A stretch of 64,000 nt of DNA, from assembly GCF_014323605.1 (NCBI RefSeq), contig NZ_SCMB01000005.1:1-64000 (forward strand), given 5' to 3'. Each line of letters starts with the position of its first letter. The first letter of the stretch is position 1. Under the pieces are notes generated by a model that made no database searches, was not told the origin of the DNA, and saw nothing but the letters and a program-made list of their open reading frames with translations. The translations under genes were made by a program, and so were the position numbers. Source of the stretch: Lactobacillus kimbladii. Its GTDB lineage: Bacteria; Bacillota; Bacilli; Lactobacillales; Lactobacillaceae. Positions 45,410 to 54,311 of this stretch are shown here, in pieces.

Positions 45410-46606
45410 CTACTTCCTTTTCTTTACTTTTGCAGGTAAGTATAACCTTAATACGCCCCAGCTGAAAACAACTAAACATCCCATTGCTATAAACAAGTGT
45501 AAATTAATTGGTAAAGTAATCAGCCAAGAAATACTGATTATAGCCCATTGAGCTAATAATATTCCTGCTAATGCGGCTACTAAATCTAACCCCCGATTGG
45601 TGCGCTCAATTGGATAAACCCGATACATGATATTGCTATCGAATTCATCAACCATCGGTATCAACTGGTAAATAGTTAAAAAAACTACTAAGCATGATAA
45701 ACATAATGCCCAAACCCAATTTTGAACCAGCCAAGAAATTAAAACTGCAAAAGCGGTCATTCGGAAAACTAAATTAATATTTTCAGGATTTCTAAGCACT
45801 GAACGACGATACAAAAATTTATGGGGATTTTCTGACGCTAAATTTTTAGGCAATAAAAAGTCCAAATATTTCCGTCTTTTAATATTAGTCTGTCTTTCTT
45901 TAACATCTGTGAACATACTAAAAGCGCTATAAACAACATTTTTGCGCTTTTCCTCTTGCTCCACAGCATATTGCCAGTCAAAAAGGGCTGCATGCAGCGG
46001 CTTCAAAACTAAAATAAAAACAGCAGCAGCTAGCAAAATTGCGATTATGATCATGCTCTGTGGTTTAAACATTCCCAAACCAAACAAAAGTAGGAAAAGG
46101 ATATTTAAAACTAAGATGGAAATTTTACGGTTAAAATATGAATTATATTCCCTAACTTTAAGTTGCACTATTTTGGCCAAAAACACAGCAAAAACAGCGA
46201 AAATATAATCTAACGGTTCAACCTTTGCCTTTATCGTTGCAAAAGGAAATATAATTCCCGCCATTAAAGCCAAGCAAATTGTAGGTACAATTAAGCTGTA
46301 AATTAACATTGGCTTCAGATATAATACTATATTTTCATCTTCGGGCAGTAAAAATTGTAAATCAGCTGGTTTTAGCAAAGTTACCAGTTTGCCTATTAAA
46401 AGTGGTAGCCACAGCAAAATACCAACGAGCGGACGATAGTACCACAGACTTTCAGGCATAGTCTTCATTGTCTGTGCGTACCAGAACATAAGCGCGCCAA
46501 AAAGGAAAATCAGAGCTAAGATAAAGAAATCATTAAAAACCAAAACTAGATATTTTAAAGACTGGCGTAAGTTTTCCTGCAGCCTTCTTTTAGCCAAATC
46601 ACGCAT
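45410..46606 (-). CDS. ecsB: ABC exporter permease EcsB
   Basis: The 398-residue membrane subunit has about eight to ten transmembrane helices, starting near residue 28. A cytoplasmic loop (residues about 225-265) is rich in charged residues. It pairs with EcsA, the start overlapping ecsA by 8 bases. Ecs is linked to protein secretion, and in some species to peptide export; the precise cargo here is unknown. Confidence 0.92.
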   Translation of the reverse strand: MRDLAKRRLQENLRQSLKYLVLVFNDFFILALIFLFGALMFWYAQTMKTMPESLWYYRPLVGILLWLPLLIGKLVTLLKPADLQFLLPEDENIVLYLKPMLIYSLIVPTICLALMAGIIFPFATIKAKVEPLDYIFAVFAVFLAKIVQLKVREYNSYFNRKISILVLNILFLLLFGLGMFKPQSMIIIAILLAAAVFILVLKPLHAALFDWQYAVEQEEKRKNVVYSAFSMFTDVKERQTNIKRRKYLDFLLPKNLASENPHKFLYRRSVLRNPENINLVFRMTAFAVLISWLVQNWVWALCLSCLVVFLTIYQLIPMVDEFDSNIMYRVYPIERTNRGLDLVAALAGILLAQWAIISISWLITLPINLHLFIAMGCLVVFSWGVLRLYLPAKVKKRK

Positions 46607-47339
46607 TTTGTTGCTCCTGACTTAAAATTTGATAGATTTGGTCAAATGAATCTGTTTCCTTTAAAGCATAGTGCATGCGAATTTCAGCCAAAGTGCCAGA
46701 AGCCGCAATTTTGCCATTGTTTAAGACCGCGTAGCGTGAAACTGCTTGGACACTGTTAGCCAAAATATGTGTTGACATTAACACCATTTTGCCTTGACTA
46801 GCAGCATTTTTGATTAATTGTACTAAATTGGCCACTGCCAAAGGATCTAGTCCGGTGAATGGTTCGTCAATTACAAGGAGTTCTGTATTTGCTAAAAAGG
46901 CACACACAATCATCACTTTTTGTTTCATGCCCTTTGAAAAATGAATCGGCAACCAATCCAGTTTATCATCCAGCCTAAACATCTGCAGCAATTCATGGGC
47001 TTTTGCCCAAGCCTGTTTTTCGTTTAACTGATAGCTGAGAATAGTTAATTGCAGATGTTCCTTCAAAGTCAATTCTGAATATAAAACTGGCGTTTCGGGT
47101 ATATATGCGACATCTCTTTTAAATTTAGTGGGTTGTGCCGCTAAATCAATGCCATTGAGAGTAATTTTGCCTTTTTGTGGTCGTAATAACCCCAAGATAT
47201 GTTTAATTGTTGTCGATTTGCCAGCACCATTTAGTCCTATTAGTCCTAGAACCTCGCCTGGAGTGATCTCCAGGTTTATATCTTTAATGACCGGTACACC
47301 TGTGTAGCCACCGGTCAAATGCTCAATTTTTAAAGTCAT
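46599..47339 (-). CDS. ecsA: ABC exporter ATP-binding protein EcsA
   Basis: The ATPase has Walker A GLNGAGKSTT, a signature of the FSKGMKQK type, Walker B ELLVIDEPFTGLD and the switch histidine in MSTHIL. These are the features of the EcsA branch. The frame opens upstream to 47372, but AGGA before ATG 47339 and the conserved LKIEHLTGGY start favour the latter (246 residues). It is divergent from the hit gene and overlaps ecsB. Confidence 0.94.
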   Translation of the reverse strand: MTLKIEHLTGGYTGVPVIKDINLEITPGEVLGLIGLNGAGKSTTIKHILGLLRPQKGKITLNGIDLAAQPTKFKRDVAYIPETPVLYSELTLKEHLQLTILSYQLNEKQAWAKAHELLQMFRLDDKLDWLPIHFSKGMKQKVMIVCAFLANTELLVIDEPFTGLDPLAVANLVQLIKNAASQGKMVLMSTHILANSVQAVSRYAVLNNGKIAASGTLAEIRMHYALKETDSFDQIYQILSQEQQNA

Positions 47340-47429
47340 AATTCCTATCTTTCTTTTAATGAATTTACTCATTTAATATGATAGCATGATATTAAAAGAA
47401 ACTAAATTTTGAAATGAAGAGGTTTTAAA

Positions 47430-47861
47430 ATGGAAGAATTAGACAAAGATTGCTTATTTTGTAAAATTATCACAGGTGAAGCAAACAGCTACACCGTTTT
47501 CGAAAACGACGACGTCAAAGCCTTTTTAGACTTGTCTCAAGTAAATCCCGGTCACACTTTAATGGTACCTAAAAAACACATCACTAACTTTTTTGATTAT
47601 ACGCCTGCAGATGCTCAAAGATATTTGCAGTATATTCCAACAATTGCCAATGCAATTAAAAAGTTTGACCCTAGAATTACTGGTATGAATATCAGTAGCA
47701 ATAACGGCGCCAGTGCCAGCCAAGTAGTAATGCATTCACATATTCACTTTATACCACGCTTTGAAGGAGACGGTTTAAAGATTGCAACGCGCAATAACGC
47801 TGAAAAATATACTGAGGAAGATTACCAAAAAGTTGCAGCTGCAATTAGAGCCGAGTTCTAA
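47430..47861 (+). CDS. hit: HIT family hydrolase
   Basis: The 143-residue protein has the HIT motif HSHIHF with the catalytic central histidine, and the start CLFCKIITGE carries a CxxC pair. These enzymes hydrolyse nucleotide phosphoramidates or dinucleotides; the exact role is unknown. GAAGAGG precedes the ATG. It opens a plus-strand group with ytxH and prsA, divergent from ecsAB, as in other Firmicutes. Confidence 0.95.
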   Translation: MEELDKDCLFCKIITGEANSYTVFENDDVKAFLDLSQVNPGHTLMVPKKHITNFFDYTPADAQRYLQYIPTIANAIKKFDPRITGMNISSNNGASASQVVMHSHIHFIPRFEGDGLKIATRNNAEKYTEEDYQKVAAAIRAEF

Positions 47862-47867
47862 GGTGAC

Positions 47868-48212
47868 ATGATGAAACATTTTAGTTTAGGTTTAGCAGTG
47901 GGAGCGGGTTTTGGCTTTGTTCTTTCACTATTTAAAGACCAAAATGGTAATCGTTTATTCCCATCGGTGCAAAAACCAATTAATTCAGTCAAAGAAGACA
48001 TTAATGATCTTGCCGTATCTAACAAAAAATTAAAGACTGCCAAGCAGGAGTTAAAAGAGTCTTTGCCAGAAGCAAAAAGAGCAATTTCTGAATTACAAAA
48101 TGAAGTGGAATATTATCAAATAAGCATTAATCGAATTATAGCCAAACTAAAAGGCAAAGCTTCAGCGATTAATCGTAATATTGAAAATGAAACTGATAAT
48201 TCTAAAAATTAG
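47868..48212 (+). CDS. YtxH-like protein with one membrane segment
   Basis: The 114 residues begin with a short glycine-rich hydrophobic segment (LGLAVGAGFGFVLSLF), followed by a helical, charged coiled coil region (about residues 40-100). This is the pattern of YtxH-like general-stress proteins. Its function is unknown. It begins six bases after hit, with AAGGTGA before the ATG, so it is cotranscribed. Confidence 0.8.
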   Translation: MMKHFSLGLAVGAGFGFVLSLFKDQNGNRLFPSVQKPINSVKEDINDLAVSNKKLKTAKQELKESLPEAKRAISELQNEVEYYQISINRIIAKLKGKASAINRNIENETDNSKN

Positions 48213-48217
48213 TAAAG

Positions 48218-48271
48218 AAACTGGCAATTTTTGGCAAAAAACGAAAAAATAAAAACTAGTTTTGCCAGTTT
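48218..48271. repeat. Inverted repeat between ytxH-like gene and prsA
   Basis: The arms 48218-48227 and 48262-48271 are perfectly complementary over 10 bases, with a 34-base loop. No T-run follows, so termination is doubtful. Confidence 0.3.
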
Positions 48272-48326
48272 ATGTTATATTAGTTGTCGGTGACTTAATT
48301 TATTAAGGATGTGGAGAATTTATTTT

Positions 48327-49226
48327 ATGAAAAAATATATCAGAAAAACAGCAGCTGTGATTGCCGTAGCAAGTATGGCCTTATCAACAGCGGCTTGTTC
48401 CAATGGTGGTAAAACCGTTGCTTCTTATAAAGGCGGCAAGATTACTCAGCAAGAATACTATGACGAAATGAAAAAGTCTCAGTCTGGTAAAACCGCCCTG
48501 GCAAACATGATTATTAATCGTGTTTTAGAGCAACAATATGGCAACAAGGTTTCAAAAAAGCAAGTTGATAAACAATACAATAACTACAAGAAGCAATATG
48601 GTAGTCAATTTGATGCCGTTTTGCAACAAAATGGCATGACTGCTTCAAGTTTCAAGCAAAACTTGAAAACAAACTTGCTTACTGAAGCTGCTTTAAAGGA
48701 CATCAAGAAGATTTCAAAGAGTCAAGAAGATAAAGTTTGGAAAGATTATCAGCCAAAGGTTAAAGTGCAACATATTTTAGTTTCTAAAAAATCTAAAGCT
48801 GAAGAAATTACTAATGAATTAAAGAATGGTAAAAGCTTTAAGAGTTTAGTGAAAAAGTATTCTTTAGATCCAGGAACTAAGAAAAATGAGGGAAAACTAC
48901 CAGCTTTTGATTCTACCGATTCCAGTTTAGACCCTGCGTTTAAGAAAGCCGCTTTTAAATTAAAGACTGGCGAAACAACGAAGAGCCCAGTTAAATCTCA
49001 ATCAGGTTATCACGTAATCAAAATGATTAAGCACCCTGCTAAAGGAACTTTTGCTTCACACAAAAAAGAGATTGATGACCAGATCTATCAGACGATGTCA
49101 CAAGACCAACAAACTATGCATGATGTTCTAGCCAAAGTTATTAAAAAGGCCGGAGTTGACATAAAAGATAAAGATCTAAAAGATGTCTTAGCTTCTTATG
49201 TTTCTACATCTACTGATAAAAAATAA
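48327..49226 (+). CDS. prsA: Foldase lipoprotein PrsA (parvulin-type peptidyl-prolyl isomerase)
   Basis: PrsA folds secreted proteins outside the membrane. The signal peptide MKKYIRKTAAVIAVASMALS leads to a TAAC cysteine, a slightly weak lipobox. The parvulin domain spans residues about 140-235 (VQHILVSKKSKAEEI ... GYHVIKMI). An upstream in-frame ATG at 48309 has AAGG directly abutting it; the ATG at 48327 follows GGAG by ten bases and gives a normal signal peptide. Length is 299 residues. Confidence 0.94.
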   Translation: MKKYIRKTAAVIAVASMALSTAACSNGGKTVASYKGGKITQQEYYDEMKKSQSGKTALANMIINRVLEQQYGNKVSKKQVDKQYNNYKKQYGSQFDAVLQQNGMTASSFKQNLKTNLLTEAALKDIKKISKSQEDKVWKDYQPKVKVQHILVSKKSKAEEITNELKNGKSFKSLVKKYSLDPGTKKNEGKLPAFDSTDSSLDPAFKKAAFKLKTGETTKSPVKSQSGYHVIKMIKHPAKGTFASHKKEIDDQIYQTMSQDQQTMHDVLAKVIKKAGVDIKDKDLKDVLASYVSTSTDKK

Positions 49227-49243
49227 TTATATTAAAGTATATT

Positions 49244-49277
49244 AAAAGAGTTCAAGCATGCTTGAACTCTTTTTTTA
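49244..49277. terminator. Bidirectional terminator between prsA and yhaM
   Basis: The 24-base sequence at 49247-49270 is a perfect palindrome, flanked by an A-run and a T-run. It lies between convergent genes and includes the yhaM stop codon at its edge. Confidence 0.88.
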
Positions 49278-50252
49278 CTCTAATTTATGAGCCTTTCCTA
49301 GTGATTCATCTGTTTTGGGTCTATAAAATTTACGGCCGCCTTGACTCATTATATTATCGGTAAAGTTACCAGGACGAGTGTGCTGTAAGGCATTGGTGAT
49401 AGCATAAACAGATGCGTCCAAATCATCTATGCGGTGCAATAACTCGGCTTCAAGTAAAGCAGGTAACTTAGGTGAGCCATATTCAAATTTACCATGATGA
49501 GATAAAACCATATGCCGTAGGAGCAACAAGTCTTCAGATTCTAAATCAATTTTAAGCTGTTGAGCCGCGAGCATGATTTGTTCATCAATTAAAACCAAAT
49601 GTCCAATCAGGTTACCTTCAGTTGTATATTGAGTCGCAGCCGGACCGGTTAATTCGAGTACTTTGCCCATATCATGGAGAATACAGCCGGCATATAACAA
49701 AGAACGGTTAATTTGCGAATAATTATCAGCTAAACCTTTTGCATCACGCAGCATCGATACAGTATGGTAGGCTAATCCACCACGCACTGCATGGTGGTTA
49801 CTCTTACCAGCAGGAAATTCAAAAAAACGTTTATCCCATTTTTTTAATAAGAATCGTACGATCCTGTTCCAAGTAGGATTCAGTATTTCAAAAACATACT
49901 GGTTTATTTCTTCTTTCATATCAACAATTTTTTCGGGAGCTGACTTGATAAATTGCCTAAGATCATACCCTTCTTCTGGGCCCACAACACGTAAGCTATA
50001 AATCTTTATTTGTGGCTGACCCTGATATTCTTCGCGCTTGCCGTCAAGCTCAACAATAGTCCCTGCATTAAATGTTGCAGCATCTTGATCATTAGCATCC
50101 CAGAAGTTGCCACGAATTTCACCAGAAGAGTCACTAAATGACATTGCTAGATAAAGTTTGCCTTTTTTTGTATGTCGCAATTGAGAATTCTTAATTAGCA
50201 CAACCAACTCTAGTTCTTCGCCATCATTATAATCCAGCAAACGTTTATACAT
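49275..50252 (-). CDS. yhaM: 3'-5' exoribonuclease YhaM
   Basis: YhaM trims RNA 3' ends by a few bases. The N-terminal OB domain (residues about 10-95) precedes an HD domain with HHAVRGGLAYHT, ILHDMGKV and LSHHGKFEYG, the metal site. The 325-residue length fits. It overlaps the yhaN gene by 8 bases and is the last gene in the pbp1A-yheA-yhaO-yhaN-yhaM series. Confidence 0.95.
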   Translation of the reverse strand: MYKRLLDYNDGEELELVVLIKNSQLRHTKKGKLYLAMSFSDSSGEIRGNFWDANDQDAATFNAGTIVELDGKREEYQGQPQIKIYSLRVVGPEEGYDLRQFIKSAPEKIVDMKEEINQYVFEILNPTWNRIVRFLLKKWDKRFFEFPAGKSNHHAVRGGLAYHTVSMLRDAKGLADNYSQINRSLLYAGCILHDMGKVLELTGPAATQYTTEGNLIGHLVLIDEQIMLAAQQLKIDLESEDLLLLRHMVLSHHGKFEYGSPKLPALLEAELLHRIDDLDASVYAITNALQHTRPGNFTDNIMSQGGRKFYRPKTDESLGKAHKLE

Positions 50253-52746
50253 TTTTAGTTCCTCTCTTAAAAGTTAGCGGTTGTATTCGCAATTTATCAA
50301 CAAGACTTGTTTGCGCAGTAAAAATTAATACCTGATTGTTTCTAGCAATTGCTTGAAGCAGCTTTTCAATTTCATCAACTCTGTGATCATCAAAATTAAC
50401 AAAGGAGTCGTCTATTAATATAGGTAAATTTATTTCATCTCGTATTTGTTGAACAAAAGCCAGTTTTAACGCAAAGTATAATTGTTCAGAAGTTCCTCGT
50501 GAAAGGTATTGCACTTCTATTTTTTTACCATCAAAACGAGTAACCGTTATTTTTTTACTAATTTCAATATTATTATACCGGTTATCCGTTAATAGTCGCA
50601 AATATTCTTTAGCAGTAACCAGCATTTTGGGAAATCGTTCATTCGAAGCTAGATCAAGAGCACGACTGAGCCATTTTGAGGTAAAAAGATCAGCCAAATA
50701 TTCAACACTCAAGTTTTTCAATTTTGCCTTTAAGTTGGCCAGTTTTTGCTTTTCCTCGAAAACAGCCGTTGAGTTTGCCAAGTTTTCCATCTTGACTTTT
50801 ATTTCAGCTGCTTTTCCCTGTAAGTGATTAATATTTTCATGAACTGAAGAAATTTTTGACCTTAAATTTGCGAGTTCAGTTTGATTTCCTGTTTTATTTT
50901 TGGCATAACTTTTTAACTCACGCAAATCATTTTGCAAATTTGTCTTAAGAGCATCGATCTGATTTTGTATTTCATCTTGTTTTAGCTTTTGTTTTTGTAT
51001 TTGCTCATACTCACTTAAACTAGTAACTTGAGCCTTTGCCAGAATCATTTTTAGCTTAGTTTCATTTTCAGTTAGTTCATCTTTATTTTCAGCCAAACTG
51101 TTTTCTAAGCTAGTTTGCTTTTCACGGCGTAATTTCTCTAAATTTATTTTCTCAGTTAGTTGGTCTAGTGCATTCAATACATCTTCAAAAGTACTTACAG
51201 TTTGCTTCAGTTCATCACCTAATTCGACTGCTATCGGTGTTACTAATCCTATTAACTCATTTTTTCGCTGATTATTTCTTTTTAAGTTTTGAATTAATAC
51301 TTGATATTGTCTCCATTCATTAATTAAATTATTTATATCTATATTAATTGGATTAATACCATAGCGTCTTTCAAAAGACTGTCTTTGTTGCCTTATTTTT
51401 TCATTTTGCTCTGTTGCAGTTTCTACTGCATTTTGCGTTTGCTTTTGCTGGTAAGAACCAAATAATACAAGAATTAATCCAATACCAACAGCTAAAAAGC
51501 CAAAAGCTCGTGCAATAAACAATAAAATTAAACCGACTATAAAAATAATGCCACCAAAAAGAAGACACTGTTTAGAATTATCACTCTTACTCTGCTCAAT
51601 CTTCAATTCCTTTTGGGGCAGCTTTTGATAATCTTCTTGCAACTTAATTATTTGCTCTTGATTCATTTTCACAATTTTATTTAAATTTGAATCAAGTGCA
51701 ATAAGTTGATTTTGCTCATCTTTTATTTGTTCATCTTTTTGTAAACAGTTATGATACTCAGATTGCCATTGCAATATTTCCGGCTTTTTTTGAATAAGCT
51801 TTGAAACTGCTGTATTTTCTTCCGGATCATCAGAATATTCATTTAACTTTGCTGTGATTTTTTGTTGTTTTTTTTGCAAAGATTCTGCCTGCATTGTTAA
51901 AGTTTGTGCAGATTGAAACTGCTCTGAATCAAAGTTGATCGTTTTAACTTGATTTTGTAAATCTTGTAATTTTTCGTAGCTGGGAACAAGTTTTTGCAAC
52001 TTTTCTAACTTGTCATACTCTTTTTGTAATTCAAGTTCTTTTTGCTCTTCTTGATGTTGCAAACCTTTTTGCTTCTTAAAATTGTCATTGAGTTCTTGAT
52101 AAAGGGAAAATTCATTTTCAGAGTTACTGACTTTACTTTCTTCATCTTTAACTTCTAACAGCAATTGATTAATAGGCGGCTTTCTGCCCGTCTTTTTAAA
52201 TAAACCATCAGCACTTTTAGCAAAATCATCACGTAAAGTTATTAGGCTGTCGCTATTAGCCGCACCCAAATAATAGATACGTTCCATTAAGTCTTTCTGC
52301 TTAATCTGATCAACTTTTGCCAGCATATCCTGATTAAAAATAAAACTGTCAGTATAAAATTTACCATCAATATTTTTAATTTGATCAAAAAAAACACTTT
52401 CCGGTACTACTTGATTATCACATTTAACAGTCAAAGTACCAGTTTTTGACCCTTTACCCTTTGCATAAAGTCTTTCCAGTTGATAATGCTGACCATTTTC
52501 ATTTTCAAAAAATAAAGACCCGCCCATTGGACTAACTTGTGCCAAAGGAGTGTAGTCCTCAAAAAAATCTGAACTTTGGTTAGCAAGGTGAAAGCCAAAT
52601 AAAATCTGTTTAATAAAGGCAACGATGGTACTCTTTCCTGCTTCATTAGCTCCGTAAAAAACATCAATGTTTGAATTTGATAAATCAAAAGTAAAGTTTG
52701 AAAATTGACCAAAATTAACTATTTGAAGTTTAATTAATTTCACCAT
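50245..52746 (-). CDS. yhaN: YhaN-like SMC/Rad50-type ATPase with a membrane hairpin in the coiled coil
   Basis: The 833-residue ATPase has an N-terminal Walker A GANEAGKST (residues 32-40), two long coiled coils and a C-terminal half with the signature LSRGTSEQLYFALKL and Walker B LPILIDDSFVNFDD. This is the Rad50/SbcC layout. Between the coiled coils, residues about 395-431 form two adjacent hydrophobic helices, where Rad50 has its zinc hook. It overlaps yhaO, a nuclease-like partner, so the pair resembles SbcCD. Confidence 0.9.
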   Translation of the reverse strand: MVKLIKLQIVNFGQFSNFTFDLSNSNIDVFYGANEAGKSTIVAFIKQILFGFHLANQSSDFFEDYTPLAQVSPMGGSLFFENENGQHYQLERLYAKGKGSKTGTLTVKCDNQVVPESVFFDQIKNIDGKFYTDSFIFNQDMLAKVDQIKQKDLMERIYYLGAANSDSLITLRDDFAKSADGLFKKTGRKPPINQLLLEVKDEESKVSNSENEFSLYQELNDNFKKQKGLQHQEEQKELELQKEYDKLEKLQKLVPSYEKLQDLQNQVKTINFDSEQFQSAQTLTMQAESLQKKQQKITAKLNEYSDDPEENTAVSKLIQKKPEILQWQSEYHNCLQKDEQIKDEQNQLIALDSNLNKIVKMNQEQIIKLQEDYQKLPQKELKIEQSKSDNSKQCLLFGGIIFIVGLILLFIARAFGFLAVGIGLILVLFGSYQQKQTQNAVETATEQNEKIRQQRQSFERRYGINPINIDINNLINEWRQYQVLIQNLKRNNQRKNELIGLVTPIAVELGDELKQTVSTFEDVLNALDQLTEKINLEKLRREKQTSLENSLAENKDELTENETKLKMILAKAQVTSLSEYEQIQKQKLKQDEIQNQIDALKTNLQNDLRELKSYAKNKTGNQTELANLRSKISSVHENINHLQGKAAEIKVKMENLANSTAVFEEKQKLANLKAKLKNLSVEYLADLFTSKWLSRALDLASNERFPKMLVTAKEYLRLLTDNRYNNIEISKKITVTRFDGKKIEVQYLSRGTSEQLYFALKLAFVQQIRDEINLPILIDDSFVNFDDHRVDEIEKLLQAIARNNQVLIFTAQTSLVDKLRIQPLTFKRGTKNV

Positions 52747-53941
52747 TAACTCCTTTCAATTTACTATTCAACTTGACTTCCGCGAGTTGCTTTACTTCCT
52801 GAGCAAATTCAGGATCTTGGGCCAAACTATCAGTATAATCAGTTTTTAAAGCCCAGCTTTTACTGATTTGAGCAAATTGATCAGGACTAAAAACTTCTTT
52901 TTCAGCCTGTTTAAAGTATTTTTGATCATTAGAAGCGATTTCTAAATTATCCCCATTAATAAACCTCACATCTACCAATTGTGAATCGTGAGTAAGTTTT
53001 CTGGAAATCATTTGCCAAAAATCACTGTCTTGAACCAACTCTTTTTCTTTTTCATTCAAAAAATCAGCACCCTTAATTTGCAGACAAAAATAAGTAGTTG
53101 ATATTGCGGACAAACAATTAATAACCATATTTTCCAATTCTGTTTTTGTCATTGGCTTTGTTAATTCAATTTCTTTTTTACTCCATGTAATAGAACTAGT
53201 CTGCACAAAATGAATCTTAGTTTGTTTTGTTTGCTCGTCAATAGTTCCTAAATAGCAACCTTTGGGACCGGTTTCATTAATGTGACGCCCTTGAATGTTT
53301 CCTGGGTATACGATTAATGGGGTCTCGGACAAGACCTGTCTTAAATGAATATGACCCAATGCAAAATAATTATAATTGAGATTTTGTAATTCACTCAAAC
53401 TAAAAGGCGCATAAACATTTTGTGCACTTGCACCTGCTCTTTCCTGTGCGTGCATAATGCCAAAGGTATAACGATTGCTTTTAGCAGGAAACTTCGCTGC
53501 CATGTCTTCATTAATATGATTGGCTAAATATGAAAAACCGGTCACGTCATACTCAAAACCGTTTTTTGTTTTATAAGAGACAGTTTCTACTTTTTCACCA
53601 TTACCCAATAATTTGAAATAGGGACTTTCAGCGACCAGCAAGTCTTCTTTTGCCATATGATCATGATTACCAAAAATCATAATTACCTGAATCTGCGCAT
53701 TGACTAGTCGCTCAATTTCATGGGCAAAAAAAATTTGTGCACTGGGAGTTGGCTTGAAACTATCAAAAGTATCCCCAGCAATTAATACTAAATCTACCTT
53801 TTCTTTCAGAGCCAGATCAACAATTTTAGTTAAAGATTGCATTGGAGCATTTTGAATCTGCTTAAAACTCTCAGATGGTAAAAAAGATAGCCCCAAAAAT
53901 GGACTATCTAAATGTGCGTCAGCAAAATGGATAAATTTCAT
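52730..53941 (-). CDS. yhaO: Metallophosphoesterase YhaO (SbcD/Mre11-like)
   Basis: The calcineurin-type phosphoesterase domain starts with FADAHLDSPF (DxH), and includes LIAGDTFD (GD), FGNHDH (GNHD), GIMHAQE and ALGHIHLRQ. These metal-binding motifs are those of SbcD/Mre11 nucleases. With 403 residues it matches the YhaO family. Its end overlaps yhaN by 17 bases. It probably acts with YhaN on DNA ends, by analogy. Confidence 0.92.
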   Translation of the reverse strand: MKFIHFADAHLDSPFLGLSFLPSESFKQIQNAPMQSLTKIVDLALKEKVDLVLIAGDTFDSFKPTPSAQIFFAHEIERLVNAQIQVIMIFGNHDHMAKEDLLVAESPYFKLLGNGEKVETVSYKTKNGFEYDVTGFSYLANHINEDMAAKFPAKSNRYTFGIMHAQERAGASAQNVYAPFSLSELQNLNYNYFALGHIHLRQVLSETPLIVYPGNIQGRHINETGPKGCYLGTIDEQTKQTKIHFVQTSSITWSKKEIELTKPMTKTELENMVINCLSAISTTYFCLQIKGADFLNEKEKELVQDSDFWQMISRKLTHDSQLVDVRFINGDNLEIASNDQKYFKQAEKEVFSPDQFAQISKSWALKTDYTDSLAQDPEFAQEVKQLAEVKLNSKLKGVNGEIN

Positions 53942-53943
53942 TA

Positions 53944-54297
53944 TTATTTATTCCTAAGACCGTCATAAAGGTCATTAATTGGCTTAGCAATTGCTTTTTG
54001 AACATCATCAATAGTTTTATACATACTTTGTTCAGCCTGCAAGAGCTTTAATATTTGGGCATCTTTTTGCACCTTTTCATTTAATTTTTTATAATCCTCT
54101 TCTAAGTCCTTAGGAAAATCTCTTCCTTCAGACTGTGAATTAATAATCTTTGCCTGCATCTTATCCATCTGTTTGAACAAAGCTGTACTTTCTTCATTGT
54201 TTTTAACCGCAGCAATAGCATCACTTAAAGCCTTAAATTCGTCAAGCTTTTGCAGATCAGTTGCTACTTGATTTGCTGAATCATAAATATTAATCAT
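53944..54297 (-). CDS. yheA: YlbF/YheA family protein
   Basis: The 117-residue all-helical protein has the YlbF/YmcA family pattern (YDSANQVATDLQKLDEFKAL, followed by charged helices with FKQMDKMQ). Family members include regulators of RNase Y, but the YheA branch has no known function. It lies between pbp1A and yhaO with tight spacing. Confidence 0.88.
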   Translation of the reverse strand: MINIYDSANQVATDLQKLDEFKALSDAIAAVKNNEESTALFKQMDKMQAKIINSQSEGRDFPKDLEEDYKKLNEKVQKDAQILKLLQAEQSMYKTIDDVQKAIAKPINDLYDGLRNK

Positions 54298-54311
54298 CTT
54301 TTTCCTCCTAA

